Below are positions 34,326 to 43,001 of a stretch of 64,000 bases of DNA, one piece after another. Where the stretch lies: NCBI RefSeq assembly GCF_009697225.1, contig NZ_WIND01000003.1:1-64000 (forward strand). Direction: 5' to 3'. The notes beneath the pieces were generated by a model. It was given only the letters and a program-made list of their open reading frames with translations. It was not told the DNA's origin and made no database searches. This DNA is from Halovulum marinum. Its GTDB lineage: Bacteria > Pseudomonadota > Alphaproteobacteria > Rhodobacterales > Rhodobacteraceae. The stretch's first letter is position 1. Each line of letters starts with the position of its first letter. The translations under genes were made by a program, and so were the position numbers.

Positions 34326-35111
34326 TCAGACAGCGCGGATCTGGCCACCGTCGCAGCGCACCAGGCTGCCGGTGACATAGGATGCGCGTTCGCTGGCCAG
34401 GAATGCGGCGACGTCGGCGAACTCCTGCACGGTGCCGTAGCGGCCCGCCGGGATCGTCGCCCGGCTGGCGGCGCGGACCGCGTCCAGGTCCTTGCCCGTG
34501 CGCTTGGCGGCGGCGCCATCCAGCTCGTCCACCCGCTCGGTGTGGATCCGGCCGGGCAGCAGCATGTTCACGGTGATGCCGTCGGCGGCCAGATCGTTCG
34601 ACATCGACTTGGACCAGCCGACCAGCGCCGAGCGGATCATGTTCGACAGCCCCAGCGTCGGGATCGGCTGGATCACGCCGGAACTGCCGATCGCGATGAT
34701 CCGCCCCCAGCCCCGCGCCTGCATGTGCGGCACCAGCTTCGCCGCCAGCGCCGTCACCCGGAACACCATCGCCTGCATCTGCGCCTCCAGCACCTGCTGG
34801 TCGGCGTCGGCCATCCGCCCCGGCGGCGGCCCGCCGGTATTCGCGACAAGAATGTCCGCCCCGCCCATGTCGGCGGCAGCCTGCGCCAGCACGTCGACCG
34901 AGGCCGGGTCGTTCAGATCGCAGGCGACCCGGCGCGCACGGCCCTGCCCCCTGGCGTTGATCGCCTCGGCCGCCGCCTGCAGCTTGTCCTCGGAGCGCCC
35001 GGTCAGCAGCACCTCGGCGCCCTCGGCGGCCAGCGCCTGCGCGATGCCAAGGCCCAGGCCCCGGCTCGACGACATCACCAGCGCGCGCTTGTCCTTCAGT
35101 CCCAGATCCAT
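34326..35111 (-). CDS. SDR-family protein lacking the catalytic tyrosine
   Basis: 261-residue SDR fold with cofactor loop SSSRGLGLGIA (about 14-24), ANTGGPPPG instead of NNAG and the serine in IGSSGVIQPI. At the place of the usual Y-x3-K it reads TLGLSNMIRSALVGW, so both Tyr and Lys are replaced (Ser-Asn and Arg). A known SDR subgroup has this change, and its chemistry is poorly understood. It overlaps the DapA-like stop as TGATG and lies 10 bases before the hydantoinase, so it belongs to the same pathway. Confidence 0.83.
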   Translation of the reverse strand: MDLGLKDKRALVMSSSRGLGLGIAQALAAEGAEVLLTGRSEDKLQAAAEAINARGQGRARRVACDLNDPASVDVLAQAAADMGGADILVANTGGPPPGRMADADQQVLEAQMQAMVFRVTALAAKLVPHMQARGWGRIIAIGSSGVIQPIPTLGLSNMIRSALVGWSKSMSNDLAADGITVNMLLPGRIHTERVDELDGAAAKRTGKDLDAVRAASRATIPAGRYGTVQEFADVAAFLASERASYVTGSLVRCDGGQIRAV

Positions 35112-36046
35112 CAGCCCAGCTCCTTCAGTCGCCGCTCGAGGCGGGTCATCAGCCGAGTCAGCTCGGCCAGGTCGGTGTCGGTCAGCTTCGGCCCCGGCGC
35201 GCGCACCGTCGGCGCGGCCAGCACGCCGCGGCGGTGCAGGATCTGCTTGCGGATCGCCAGGCCGATGCCCAGCTGCTGCTCGTAGCGGACCAGCGGCAGG
35301 TAGGCGTCGAACAGGTCCTCGGCGCCGTCCAGATCGCCCGCCTTGTGGCGCGCCACGACCTGCACCATCATCTCGGGGTAGGCAAAGCCGGTCATCGCGC
35401 CGTCGGCGCCGCGCGCCATCTCCATCGGCAGGAACAGGCCGGCGTTGCCGGTCAGGATCGACAGCCGCGGCACGTCGCCGGTGCCGCTTTCGGCGCGCAC
35501 GCGGGACAGCTTTGTCAGACCCGGCCAGTCCTCGTGCTTGAGCATCACGATCTGCGGATGCTCGACGGTCAGCTGCAGGATCGTCTCGACCGAGAACCAG
35601 GTGTTCAGGGTCAGCGGATAGTCCTGAAGGCAGATCGGAACGTCGCCACCCAAGGCCTTGCAAACCTGCGCGAAATAGCCCTTCTGCCGGTCCTCTGGCG
35701 TCAGCCCCGGGGGCGGCGCGACCATCACCCCGGCGGCACCCGCGTCCATCACCGAGCCGGTCAGCCGCGCCATGTTGTCGAGCCCGGCGCCGGAAACGCC
35801 GACAATCACCGGCACCCGGCCGGCGACGCGGTCCAGAACCCGGCGGGCGAAGGTCAGCGCCTCGTCCCCGGCCAGCTTCGGCGCCTCGCCCATGATGCCG
35901 AGGATGGTCATGCCGGTGACGCCGGCATCGAGGTAGAAGTCGACCATGCGGTCGGTGCTTTCCAGGTCCAGCGCGCCGCTTTCGGCGAACGGGGTCGCGG
36001 CGATGACGAACACGCCGTCGGACTCCCGGTGGATCAGATTGCTCAT
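35111..36046 (-). CDS. Dihydrodipicolinate synthase (DapA)-like aldolase/lyase
   Basis: 311-residue TIM-barrel class I aldolase of the DHDPS/N-acetylneuraminate lyase family. The Schiff-base lysine is Lys170 in IVMLKHEDWPG and the helper tyrosine is Tyr143 in LQDYPLT. The carboxylate-binding loop reads GIMGEAPKL where DHDPS has GTTGE. An ACGGAGACAAC site precedes the ATG. It is unlikely to be the housekeeping DapA because it is embedded between hydrolases of an inducible-looking catabolic operon. It may make or break a C-C bond to a 2-keto acid such as pyruvate. Confidence 0.8.
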   Translation of the reverse strand: MSNLIHRESDGVFVIAATPFAESGALDLESTDRMVDFYLDAGVTGMTILGIMGEAPKLAGDEALTFARRVLDRVAGRVPVIVGVSGAGLDNMARLTGSVMDAGAAGVMVAPPPGLTPEDRQKGYFAQVCKALGGDVPICLQDYPLTLNTWFSVETILQLTVEHPQIVMLKHEDWPGLTKLSRVRAESGTGDVPRLSILTGNAGLFLPMEMARGADGAMTGFAYPEMMVQVVARHKAGDLDGAEDLFDAYLPLVRYEQQLGIGLAIRKQILHRRGVLAAPTVRAPGPKLTDTDLAELTRLMTRLERRLKELG

Positions 36047-36062
36047 GTTGTCTCCGTTTGGG

Positions 36063-36677
36063 TCATTTTGCCGGCACGGTCGGGATCGGGTGCCGGTCGA
36101 TCTCTTCCAGGCGGGCATAGCGGTCGGCGAACAGCCGCGCCACCGGCCAGTCGCCGCCCCAGTCGACGTGCAGCCGGTCGGCGTCGATCAGCCCGTCGCG
36201 CGCCGCCAGCCCCACCGCCTGCCCGACCAGGACCTCGCGCCCCGGCCCGAATGCCAGCGCGACGATCTTGCGGCACTCGATCGCCACCGGCGCATCGGCC
36301 AGCCGCGGCGGGCGCACCTTGACCGAGGCCGCGGTGGCCAGGCCCAGCGCCGCCGGCTCGCCCTCGTCGGCGCCGTAGGCGGCGGCGGTCGCAACCATCG
36401 CCTTGGTCAGCGCCGGGGTGGCGATGTTCACGACGAACTCGCCGGAGGCGTCGATGTTGCGGGTGGTGTCCTTGCGCGCGCCGCCCGCGCGATGCTCCAG
36501 CCCCAGGATCACCGTCGCCGGATCCTCGCCGAACACGTTGAAGAACGAGAACGGCGCCGCGTTCACCACGCCGTCAACGCTTGCGGTCGTCACCCACGCC
36601 ACCGGGCGCGGGATCACCACCGCCGTCAGCAGCTTGTAGCGGTCGCGGGGGGACAGCGCGTCGAGGTCCAGGTGCAT
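36063..36677 (-). CDS. Flavin-reductase-like (FMN-binding split barrel) protein
   Basis: 204-residue protein of the flavin reductase-like domain family. Visible are LLTAVVIPRPVAWVTTASVD and NAAPFSFFNVFGEDPATVIL, which form the FMN site, and the DTTRNIDASGEFVVN stretch. Homologues of this sub-type bind FMN but often lack an identified substrate. It starts one base after the upstream amidohydrolase stop, so it is tightly co-expressed. It could provide reduced flavin or act directly on an operon intermediate. Confidence 0.82.
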   Translation of the reverse strand: MHLDLDALSPRDRYKLLTAVVIPRPVAWVTTASVDGVVNAAPFSFFNVFGEDPATVILGLEHRAGGARKDTTRNIDASGEFVVNIATPALTKAMVATAAAYGADEGEPAALGLATAASVKVRPPRLADAPVAIECRKIVALAFGPGREVLVGQAVGLAARDGLIDADRLHVDWGGDWPVARLFADRYARLEEIDRHPIPTVPAK

Positions 36678-36678
36678 C

Positions 36679-37608
36679 TCAATCCCCCGGATGCTCGACG
36701 CCGGTCTGGCTGCAGATCCGGCCGTAATGCTCGATCCGGCGGTGGCGCTTGAAGTCGAAGATGGTCTCCTTGCCGAAGGTGCAGGCGTCCATGTCGCAGG
36801 CGTGGACGATCAGCTCGTCGGCTTCGGTCTCGGCGCGGGCGACGACGAAGCCGTTGGGATCGACGATCACGCTGCCGCCCAGCAGCGGGTGGCCGTCCTC
36901 GTCGCCGGCCTTGGCCACGCCCACCACCCAGGCCGAGTTCTGATAAGCGCCGGCCTTCATCGACAGCTCGGAATGATAGAGCCGCTGCTCGGGACCCTCG
37001 TCCGACATCTGGCTGTTCACCGAGGGCGTGTTGTAGCCCAGGGTGATCAGCTCCGCCCCCTGCAGGCCCATGACGCGGTAGGTCTCGGGCCAGCGGCGGT
37101 CGTTGCAGATGCACATGCCCATCCACGCGTCCATGTTGCGCCACACCCGGAACCCCAGGTCGCCCGGCTCGAAGTAACGCTTTTCCAGGTGCTGGAAGGC
37201 GCGGTCGGGGTCGTATTCGGCATGCCCCGGCAGGTGCACCTTGCGGTACTTGCCGACGATGGCCCCGGTCCGGTCGGTCAGGATCGAGGTGTTGAAATGC
37301 CGGCCCTCGGGCGTCAGCTCGGCATAGCCGAAGCTGATCGCGATGCCGCGCTCTCGCGCGCGGGCGAATAGCGGCTCGGTGGCGCCGTTCGGCATCTCGC
37401 GCTCGAACCACCGGTCGACCTCGGCCTGGTCCTCCATCATCCAGCGCGGAAAGAAGGTGGTCAGGCACAGCTCGGGGAACACCACCAGATCGCAGCCCCC
37501 GTCGGCCCCCCGGTCCAGCAGCGCGATCATCCGCGCGACCACCGCCGCGCGGCTGTCGGCCTTCTGGATCGGGCCCATCTGCGCGCCCCCGATCACGATT
37601 TCCCGCAT
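36679..37608 (-). CDS. N-carbamoyl-D-amino-acid-hydrolase-like nitrilase-superfamily amidohydrolase
   Basis: 309-residue carbon-nitrogen hydrolase. The triad is Glu46 (VVFPELCL), Lys123 (KYRKVHLPG) and Cys168 (CICNDRRWPE). The Lys-Cys spacing of 45 and the CNDRRWPETYRVMG stretch are those of D-carbamoylase, which hydrolyses N-carbamoyl-D-amino acids to D-amino acid, CO2 and NH3. An optimal CGGAGGAACGAG site precedes the ATG. It is the first enzyme after the ABC genes and would act on the product of the hydantoinase at 32843. Confidence 0.87.
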   Translation of the reverse strand: MREIVIGGAQMGPIQKADSRAAVVARMIALLDRGADGGCDLVVFPELCLTTFFPRWMMEDQAEVDRWFEREMPNGATEPLFARARERGIAISFGYAELTPEGRHFNTSILTDRTGAIVGKYRKVHLPGHAEYDPDRAFQHLEKRYFEPGDLGFRVWRNMDAWMGMCICNDRRWPETYRVMGLQGAELITLGYNTPSVNSQMSDEGPEQRLYHSELSMKAGAYQNSAWVVGVAKAGDEDGHPLLGGSVIVDPNGFVVARAETEADELIVHACDMDACTFGKETIFDFKRHRRIEHYGRICSQTGVEHPGD

Positions 37609-37625
37609 CTCGTTCCTCCGGTAGA

Positions 37626-38291
37626 TTATGTTGCCATGCGCCGCTCGAACCGGCTGATCAGCCGGACGCAGGGCCACAGGATTGCCAGGTAGATCCCCGC
37701 CGCCAGCACGATCGGCGAGGCGTTGTAGGTGACCGAGCGCGCCAGATCCGCCTGGTGCAGCATCTCGCCCAGCGACACCACCGAGGCGAGCGAGGTCAGC
37801 TTGACCACCTCGACCGTGTTCGAGATCAGGTCGGGCAGCACGTTGCGCACCGCCTGCGGCAGCACGACATGCGCCAGCGATTGCCCGGCGGTCAGCCCGG
37901 TCGAGCGCGCGGCCTCGGCCTGCCCGGTGCCGACCGACAGCAGGCCGGCCCTGAAGATCTCGCCGTAATACGCCGAATTGTTGAGGAAAAACGCCACGGC
38001 AACCGCCGTGAACGGGCTGATGTCCAGACCCGCGAACGGCAGGCCGGCGTAGACGAAGATCAGCAGCACCAGCGGCGGGATGGCGCGGAAGAAGTCGACG
38101 AAGGCGATCATCGGCCAGCGCACCGCGCGCCGCGGCGACAGCGACGCCAGCGCCGCCAGCAGGCCGCCCGCCATACCCATCGGGATCACCACCAGACAGA
38201 TCAGCAGCGTGACCCACAGGCCCTGCACCACCGTCGGCCACGCGGCGGCCATGATCTCGAGGTTCAGGAACTGCTCGGCGAACTTTTCCAT
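37626..38291 (-). CDS. Polar amino acid ABC transporter permease (second)
   Basis: 221-residue permease of the HisM/GlnP type with about five membrane segments (LWVTLLICLVVIPMGMAGGL first). The EAA loop GQAEAARSTGLTAGQSLAHV lies near 131-150, and the family motif FFRAIPPLVLL precedes it. It follows the other permease by one base. The start MEKFAEQF is chosen because of the AAGGTG site and homology; a longer cysteine-rich frame upstream is not credible. Confidence 0.9.
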   Translation of the reverse strand: MEKFAEQFLNLEIMAAAWPTVVQGLWVTLLICLVVIPMGMAGGLLAALASLSPRRAVRWPMIAFVDFFRAIPPLVLLIFVYAGLPFAGLDISPFTAVAVAFFLNNSAYYGEIFRAGLLSVGTGQAEAARSTGLTAGQSLAHVVLPQAVRNVLPDLISNTVEVVKLTSLASVVSLGEMLHQADLARSVTYNASPIVLAAGIYLAILWPCVRLISRFERRMAT

Positions 38292-38292
38292 G

Positions 38293-38976
38293 CTACACCT
38301 TCCGCCAGGCGAAGCGGCTTTCCAGCCAGCGCGACAGCACCACGAACGGCATGAACAGCAGCACATAGGCGACCGCCGCCAGCATCAGCGGCGAGGCGTT
38401 GCCGGAAAAGCTTTGCGCGGTGGTGGCCTGGTTCAGGATGTCCGGCACGCCGATCACCGTGCCCAGCGCGGTCATCTTGGTGATGGCGATGGCGCGGTTG
38501 GTCAGCGGCGGGATCGCCAGCCGCACCGCCTGCGGCAGCACCACCCAGAGCAGCGCCTGGGTGAACCCCAGCCCGGTAGAGCGCGCCGCCTCCCACTGGC
38601 CCTTGGCGACCGAGGTGATGCCGGCCCAGAGGATCTCCTCGGCGAAGGCGGCCAGGATCAGCGTCAGGATCGCGTAGAGCACGACGAAGCTGGACAGGAA
38701 GATGCCCGCGTTCGGCAGGCCGAAATAAACGATCAGGATCAGCACCAGCGGCGGCAGCGCGCGGAAAATGTCGGCGAAGATCACGATGCCGAAGGACAGC
38801 AGCCGCACGCGGTAGGCGCGCACGCAGGCCAGCAGCCCGCCCAGCGCGATGCCCGACAGCACGATCAGCACCGACAGCTCGACCGTCACCCAGACGCCCT
38901 GCAGGATCGCCGGCGCGTATTTCGCCAGCACCGCGGCATTGAAGAAGGTGTCGAGGAACCGCTCCAGCGGGGTCAT
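38293..38976 (-). CDS. Polar amino acid ABC transporter permease (first)
   Basis: 227-residue partner permease. It has VWVTVELSVLIVLSGIALGG, the DIFRALPPLVLILIVYF motif and the EAA loop GQWEAARSTGLGFTQALLWV (about 138-157). The two permeases share the AARSTGL core, so they are diverged paralogues that likely form a heterodimer. It lies four bases from the ATPase gene upstream. Confidence 0.9.
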   Translation of the reverse strand: MTPLERFLDTFFNAAVLAKYAPAILQGVWVTVELSVLIVLSGIALGGLLACVRAYRVRLLSFGIVIFADIFRALPPLVLILIVYFGLPNAGIFLSSFVVLYAILTLILAAFAEEILWAGITSVAKGQWEAARSTGLGFTQALLWVVLPQAVRLAIPPLTNRAIAITKMTALGTVIGVPDILNQATTAQSFSGNASPLMLAAVAYVLLFMPFVVLSRWLESRFAWRKV

Positions 38977-38979
38977 CGC

Positions 38980-39780
38980 TCAGCCCCCGGTGACGCGCGA
39001 CAGGAAGGCGCGCGTGCGCTCGTGCTCGGGCGCGCCGAAGATCCGCTCGGGCGGGCCCTGCTCGACGATGCTGCCGCCGTCCATGAAGATCACCCGGTCG
39101 GCGGCCTCCTGCGCGAACTTCATCTCGTGGCTGACCACCAGCATGGTCATGCCGGCGGACTTCATGTCGCGCATCACCGCCAGCACGTCGCCGACCAGTT
39201 CCGGGTCCAGCGCCGAGGTCGGCTCGTCGAACAGCATCACCTCGGGCTCCAGCGCCAGCGCGCGGGCGATGGCGACGCGCTGCTGCTGGCCGCCGGACAG
39301 CGCCGCCGGGTGGTTGCCGGCCTTGTCGGCCAGCCCGACCTGGGTCAGCGCCTCGACCGCGCGGGCCTCGGCCTCGGCGCGGGACAGCCCGCGCACCTTG
39401 CGCAGCGCCAGCGTGACGTTCTTCAGCGCGGTCAGGTGCGGGTAGAGGTTGAAGGCCTGGAACACCATGCCGATGCGCTGGCGGATCTGGTTCAGGTTCA
39501 CCCCTGCCCCCGTCACCGGCGTGCCCTTCAGCAGGATCGTGCCCGAGTCCGGCTCCTCCAGCCGGTTGCAGCAGCGCAGCATCGTCGACTTGCCGCTGCC
39601 CGAGGGGCCGAGGACGAACACCAGCTCGCTGGGGGCGACCGCAAGGTCGATGCCGCTGAGCACGGTGGTGGCGCCGAACGACTTGTGCAGCGCCGCGATC
39701 TCCAGCGCGGGCCGGCCGGCCGCCGGCGCGGCGGCGGGCGCGGTCGGGTCCGCCGTTCGGGCGGCGCGGGGATCGATCAT
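38980..39780 (-). CDS. Polar amino acid ABC transporter ATP-binding protein
   Basis: 266-residue GlnQ/HisP-type ATPase. Walker A is GPSGSGKST, the signature [14 protein letters not shown] and Walker [15 protein letters not shown]. The first about 25 residues are Ala/Pro-rich ([12 protein letters not shown]) and not part of the domain. The start at 39780 follows AAGGAG. It drives the importer formed by the two permeases and the binding protein at 39851. Confidence 0.9.
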   Translation of the reverse strand: MIDPRAARTADPTAPAAAPAAGRPALEIAALHKSFGATTVLSGIDLAVAPSELVFVLGPSGSGKSTMLRCCNRLEEPDSGTILLKGTPVTGAGVNLNQIRQRIGMVFQAFNLYPHLTALKNVTLALRKVRGLSRAEAEARAVEALTQVGLADKAGNHPAALSGGQQQRVAIARALALEPEVMLFDEPTSALDPELVGDVLAVMRDMKSAGMTMLVVSHEMKFAQEAADRVIFMDGGSIVEQGPPERIFGAPEHERTRAFLSRVTGG

Positions 39781-39806
39781 GCCACGGCTCCTTCCGGTTC
39801 GGGCCA

Positions 39807-39837
39807 GGCCCCTGGCGCGCGGCAGGCGCCAGGGGCC
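39807..39837 (-). terminator. Intercistronic hairpin after the amino-acid binding-protein gene
   Basis: Perfect 12-base stem GGCCCCTGGCGC (39807-39818) and GCGCCAGGGGCC (39826-39837) with a seven-base loop, between the binding-protein stop (39851) and the ATPase start (39780). No T-tract. Confidence 0.5.
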
Positions 39838-39850
39838 GGGCCGCGGGGCC

Positions 39851-40693
39851 TCAGCAGGACGGCTCGTGACCGTCATCGACATAGCCTTCGAAGTCGGGCT
39901 CGCCGTATCCGGCGACGGGGGTGACGGCGGCGGAGCCCTCGGCCGGCGCGGTGCCGAACCACTTCTCGTGCAGCTCGGCGATGGTGCCGTCGATCTTCAT
40001 GCACTCGATGACATTCTCGACGGTCGCGCGCAGCTCCTCGTCGCCCTTGCGGAACGGCATTCCCCAGACCTTGCCGGTCGAGAACAGGTAGCTGAGCTTG
40101 ACGTTCGGGTTCTGCTTCGCCGCCCAGGCCGAGACGGTGTTGCCGGCGACGTTGGCGAACGCCCGCCCCGAGACCACGGCCTGCACCGCGTCGGTGTTGG
40201 TGCCGTAGCTTTCGACGGTCCAGCCGGTCTCGGCCGCCAGATCGCGCGCCCAGCTGTCATAGACCGAGCCCTTGTTGACCGCGATCACCTGCCCGGCAAA
40301 GCCGTCCATGTCGGTGATCTCGGGGGTGTCGTTGCGCACCACGAACTGGAAGTCGGTGTTCAGGTAGCCTTCCGAGAACAGCACGTTCGCGGCGCGTTCC
40401 TCGGTGATCGTGGTGGGGGCGACGACGAAATCGTAGGTGCCGGCCTGCAGCCCGGGCAGGATGCCCGAGAACTGGGTGGCGACGATGTCCATCTTCGCGC
40501 CGAGGCGCTCGCCGATCATGTTCGCCAGATCGACGTTGAAGCCCTCGATGCCGCCGCCCAGCTTGGGCATGGCGTGGGGCGCGAAGGTGCCATCCAGCGC
40601 GACCTTGTAGGTGGTGTCCTGCGCCTGCGCCGCCGACGCGGCGACCAGCGCCGCGGCGATTGCGGCCGTCAGAGTCCGTGCAAGCATGGTCAT
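39851..40693 (-). CDS. Polar amino acid ABC transporter substrate-binding protein
   Basis: 280-residue family-3 binding protein. The signal peptide runs to ASAAQAQ (cleavage near residue 27). The mature chain has [19 protein letters not shown] and [15 protein letters not shown], typical of the class. ATG 40693 lies four bases from AGGGATC and a second in-frame ATG is at 40687. It is the first gene of the long operon that continues into the hydantoin-type enzymes, so the importer likely takes up a hydantoin, an N-carbamoyl amino acid or a related ureide. A C-terminal tail ending PSC is present. Confidence 0.87.
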   Translation of the reverse strand: MTMLARTLTAAIAAALVAASAAQAQDTTYKVALDGTFAPHAMPKLGGGIEGFNVDLANMIGERLGAKMDIVATQFSGILPGLQAGTYDFVVAPTTITEERAANVLFSEGYLNTDFQFVVRNDTPEITDMDGFAGQVIAVNKGSVYDSWARDLAAETGWTVESYGTNTDAVQAVVSGRAFANVAGNTVSAWAAKQNPNVKLSYLFSTGKVWGMPFRKGDEELRATVENVIECMKIDGTIAELHEKWFGTAPAEGSAAVTPVAGYGEPDFEGYVDDGHEPSC

Positions 40694-40710
40694 GATCCCT
40701 GTTGGTTTTG

Positions 40711-40808
40711 TTTTGCATCGCAAAATTATAAGTTTCACGCCATGATGCACAGGAAAAACACCGGGCGAGTTTATTTAATATACGATTTGCATATAAGTTC
40801 AGCTTATA
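40711..40808. promoter_or_regulatory. Promoter region of the hydantoin-type operon with LTTR-like dyads
   Basis: A+T-rich stretch upstream of the binding-protein gene. It has a perfect dyad TTTTGCATCGCAAAA (40711-40725), containing T-N11-A as in LysR boxes, 18 bases from the start codon. A second perfect dyad is TATAAG-TTCAG-CTTATA (40792-40808). The 8-mer TATAAGTT occurs at 40727-40734 and 40792-40799. The operon's own LysR protein is the obvious candidate binder. Confidence 0.5.
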
Positions 40809-40862
40809 GGCAGCGTGCCGCCCGCGCACGACTCGCGCACGAGGTGCCGACGCGATCGCCGC

Positions 40863-41522
40863 TCAGAGATCGAGCCGCTCCAGGATCTCGGGCAGGTGCG
40901 TGTAGCTGGCCAGCACCGCCGCCGGGCCCAGCCGCGCCACCCCGGCGCCCTCGGGGCCGAAGCCGACCAGCACGCAGGGCACGCCGGCGGCGCGGGCGGC
41001 CAGCACGTCGGTCTCGGTGTCGCCGACCAGCACCGCCCGGCCGGCGTCGCCGCCGGCGCGGGCGATGGTCTCGAGCAGGTGGCGCGGGTCGGGCTTGCGC
41101 ACCGGCAGGCTGTCGGCGCCCAGCATCGCGGCAAATCGGTCGCGGATCCCCAGCCGGGTCAGCAGAAGCTCGGCCAGCGCCACCGGCTTGTTGGTGCACA
41201 CCCCCAGCGCCCAGCCCTGCCCCGCCAGCCGGTCCAGCGCCCGCGCGGCGCCGTCGTAGAGCCGCGTGTGGGTGTCGATCCCGGCCTCGTATCGCGACAG
41301 GAAGCCGGGCAGCGCCGCCTCGATCGCCGCCTCGATCTCGGCCTCGGGGGTGCCGGTGCGCGCGTGCGCCAGCCGCAGCATGGCGCGCCCGCCGTGAAAC
41401 GCCACCAGGCTGTCGGCGACCGGGTCCAGCAGCGGCGCGGAAAAGCCCCCGTTCGCCGCCGCGATCAGGTCCGCCGAGGTATCGGCCAGCGTGCCGTCCA
41501 GATCGAAGATCGCCGTGCGCAT
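40863..41522 (-). CDS. gph: Phosphoglycolate phosphatase, HAD family
   Basis: 219-residue HAD hydrolase. Motif I is FDLDGTLADT (Asp7, Asp9), motif II VCTNKP, motif III RKPDPRHL and motif IV VLVGDTETDV. It would remove phosphate from 2-phosphoglycolate, formed by Rubisco oxygenation or DNA 3'-phosphoglycolate repair. An AAGGGGG site lies before the ATG. It is divergent from glmU; the substrate is assigned from family resemblance and is likely but not proven. Confidence 0.82.
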   Translation of the reverse strand: MRTAIFDLDGTLADTSADLIAAANGGFSAPLLDPVADSLVAFHGGRAMLRLAHARTGTPEAEIEAAIEAALPGFLSRYEAGIDTHTRLYDGAARALDRLAGQGWALGVCTNKPVALAELLLTRLGIRDRFAAMLGADSLPVRKPDPRHLLETIARAGGDAGRAVLVGDTETDVLAARAAGVPCVLVGFGPEGAGVARLGPAAVLASYTHLPEILERLDL

Positions 41523-41592
41523 CGCGCCCCCTTCCGGGATCGTGATGCCACAGCGGGACAGGCGCTGAAACCATTTCTGATGCCGCACCGCC

Positions 41593-41620
41593 TTGCGCCT
41601 CGCGGGCGGCCTGCTATGAG
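41593..41620 (+). promoter_or_regulatory. Possible glmU promoter
   Basis: TTGCGC (41593-41598) and CTATGA (41614-41619) with a 15-base gap resemble an alphaproteobacterial sigma-70 promoter, about 30 bases before the glmU start. The spacing is slightly short. Confidence 0.3.
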
Positions 41621-41648
41621 GCCGGAAACGACGACAGGAACGGGCGGA

Positions 41649-43001
41649 ATGAGCACAGCGATCATCGTTCTGGCGGCCGGCCAGGGTACCCGCATGGCCT
41701 CGGACCGGCCCAAGGTCCTGCACGAGGTCGCGCACGCGCCGCTGCTGCACCACGTCCTGCGCGCCGCCGCCGCGCTGGCGCCGGAGCGGACCGTGGTGGT
41801 CGTTGGCACCGGCGCCGAGGCGGTGGCCGGCGCCGCGCGCGCGCTGGACCCGCGGGCCGAAACCGCCCTGCAGGCCGAGCGGCTGGGCACCGCCCACGCC
41901 GTCGCGCAGGCGCGCCCGGCGCTGGACGGCTTCGCCGGCGACGCGCTGGTGCTTTACGGCGACACGCCGTTCGTGCGCCCCGAGACGCTGCAGGCGATAC
42001 GGGCCGCGCGGGCCGACGGCGCGGCGGTGGTGGTGCTGGGGTTCGAGGCCGCCGATCCCTCCGGCTATGGCCGCCTGATCACCGGCGCCGACGGCGCGCT
42101 GCAGGCGATCGTCGAGCACAAGGACGCCAGCGCCGCGCAGCGGGCGATCCGGCTGTGCAATTCCGGCGTGGTCTGCGCCGACGCGCCGACGCTGTTCGGG
42201 CTGATCGAGGCGGTCGGCAACGACAACGCCAAGGGCGAGTTCTACCTGACCGACATCGTCGCGATCGCCCGCGCCCGCGGTCTGAGCTGCCGCGCCGTGA
42301 CCTGCGACGAGGCCGAAACGCTGGGGGTGAACTCGCGCGCCGACCTGGCCCGCGCCGAAGCGACGTTCCAGACCGCCGCCCGCGCCCGCGCGATGGCCGG
42401 CGGCGCGACGCTGACCGCGCCCGACACGGTGTTCCTCGCCCACGACACGCGGCTGGGCCGCGACGTCACCGTCGAGCCGTTCGTCACCTTCGGCCCTGGC
42501 GTGACGGTCGCCGACGGCGCCCGCATCCGCGCCTACAGCCACCTTGAGGGCGCGCACGTCGCCGAAGCCGCCGTCGTCGGACCCTATGCCCGGCTGCGGC
42601 CCGGCGCGCAGGTCGGCCCGCGGGCGCGGATCGGCAATTTCGTCGAGGTCAAGGCCGCCGAGATCGCCGAGGGCGCCAAGGTCAACCACCTGAGCTACAT
42701 CGGCGACGCCAGCGTCGGCGCCGGCGCGAACATCGGCGCCGGCACGATCACCTGCAATTACGACGGCGTGTTCAAGCACCGCACCGCGGTCGGCGCCGGC
42801 GCCTTCATCGGCTCGAACAGCGCGCTGGTGGCGCCGGTCCGCATCGCCGATGGCGGCTATGTCGCCTCGGGTTCGGTGGTAACCATCGACGTGGGCGCGG
42901 GCGATCTGGCGATCGCGCGGGCGCGGCAGGTGAACAAGCCGGGGCTGGGCGCGCGCATGGTGGCCCGCCTGAAGGCGTTGAAGCAGAAGGGAACAGGCTG
43001 A
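41649..43001 (+). CDS. glmU: Bifunctional UDP-GlcNAc pyrophosphorylase / GlcN-1-P acetyltransferase
   Basis: 450-residue GlmU. The N-terminal uridyltransferase has LAAGQGTRMASDRPKVLHEV, YGDTPFVRP and the GEFYLTDI segment. The C-terminal left-handed beta-helix acetyltransferase has hexapeptide repeats (IGNFVEVKAAEIAEGAKV, NHLSYIGDASVGAGANIGAG, then TCNYDG and the KHRT region). It makes UDP-N-acetylglucosamine for peptidoglycan and lipopolysaccharide in the cytoplasm. Its TGA overlaps the glmS ATG, so the two genes of the same pathway are coupled. Confidence 0.95.
   Translation: MSTAIIVLAAGQGTRMASDRPKVLHEVAHAPLLHHVLRAAAALAPERTVVVVGTGAEAVAGAARALDPRAETALQAERLGTAHAVAQARPALDGFAGDALVLYGDTPFVRPETLQAIRAARADGAAVVVLGFEAADPSGYGRLITGADGALQAIVEHKDASAAQRAIRLCNSGVVCADAPTLFGLIEAVGNDNAKGEFYLTDIVAIARARGLSCRAVTCDEAETLGVNSRADLARAEATFQTAARARAMAGGATLTAPDTVFLAHDTRLGRDVTVEPFVTFGPGVTVADGARIRAYSHLEGAHVAEAAVVGPYARLRPGAQVGPRARIGNFVEVKAAEIAEGAKVNHLSYIGDASVGAGANIGAGTITCNYDGVFKHRTAVGAGAFIGSNSALVAPVRIADGGYVASGSVVTIDVGAGDLAIARARQVNKPGLGARMVARLKALKQKGTG

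Noticed and set aside
42880-43001. A glmS-type ribozyme or riboswitch before glmS
   Set aside because: glmS starts on the glmU stop codon with no leader, so there is no room for the element.
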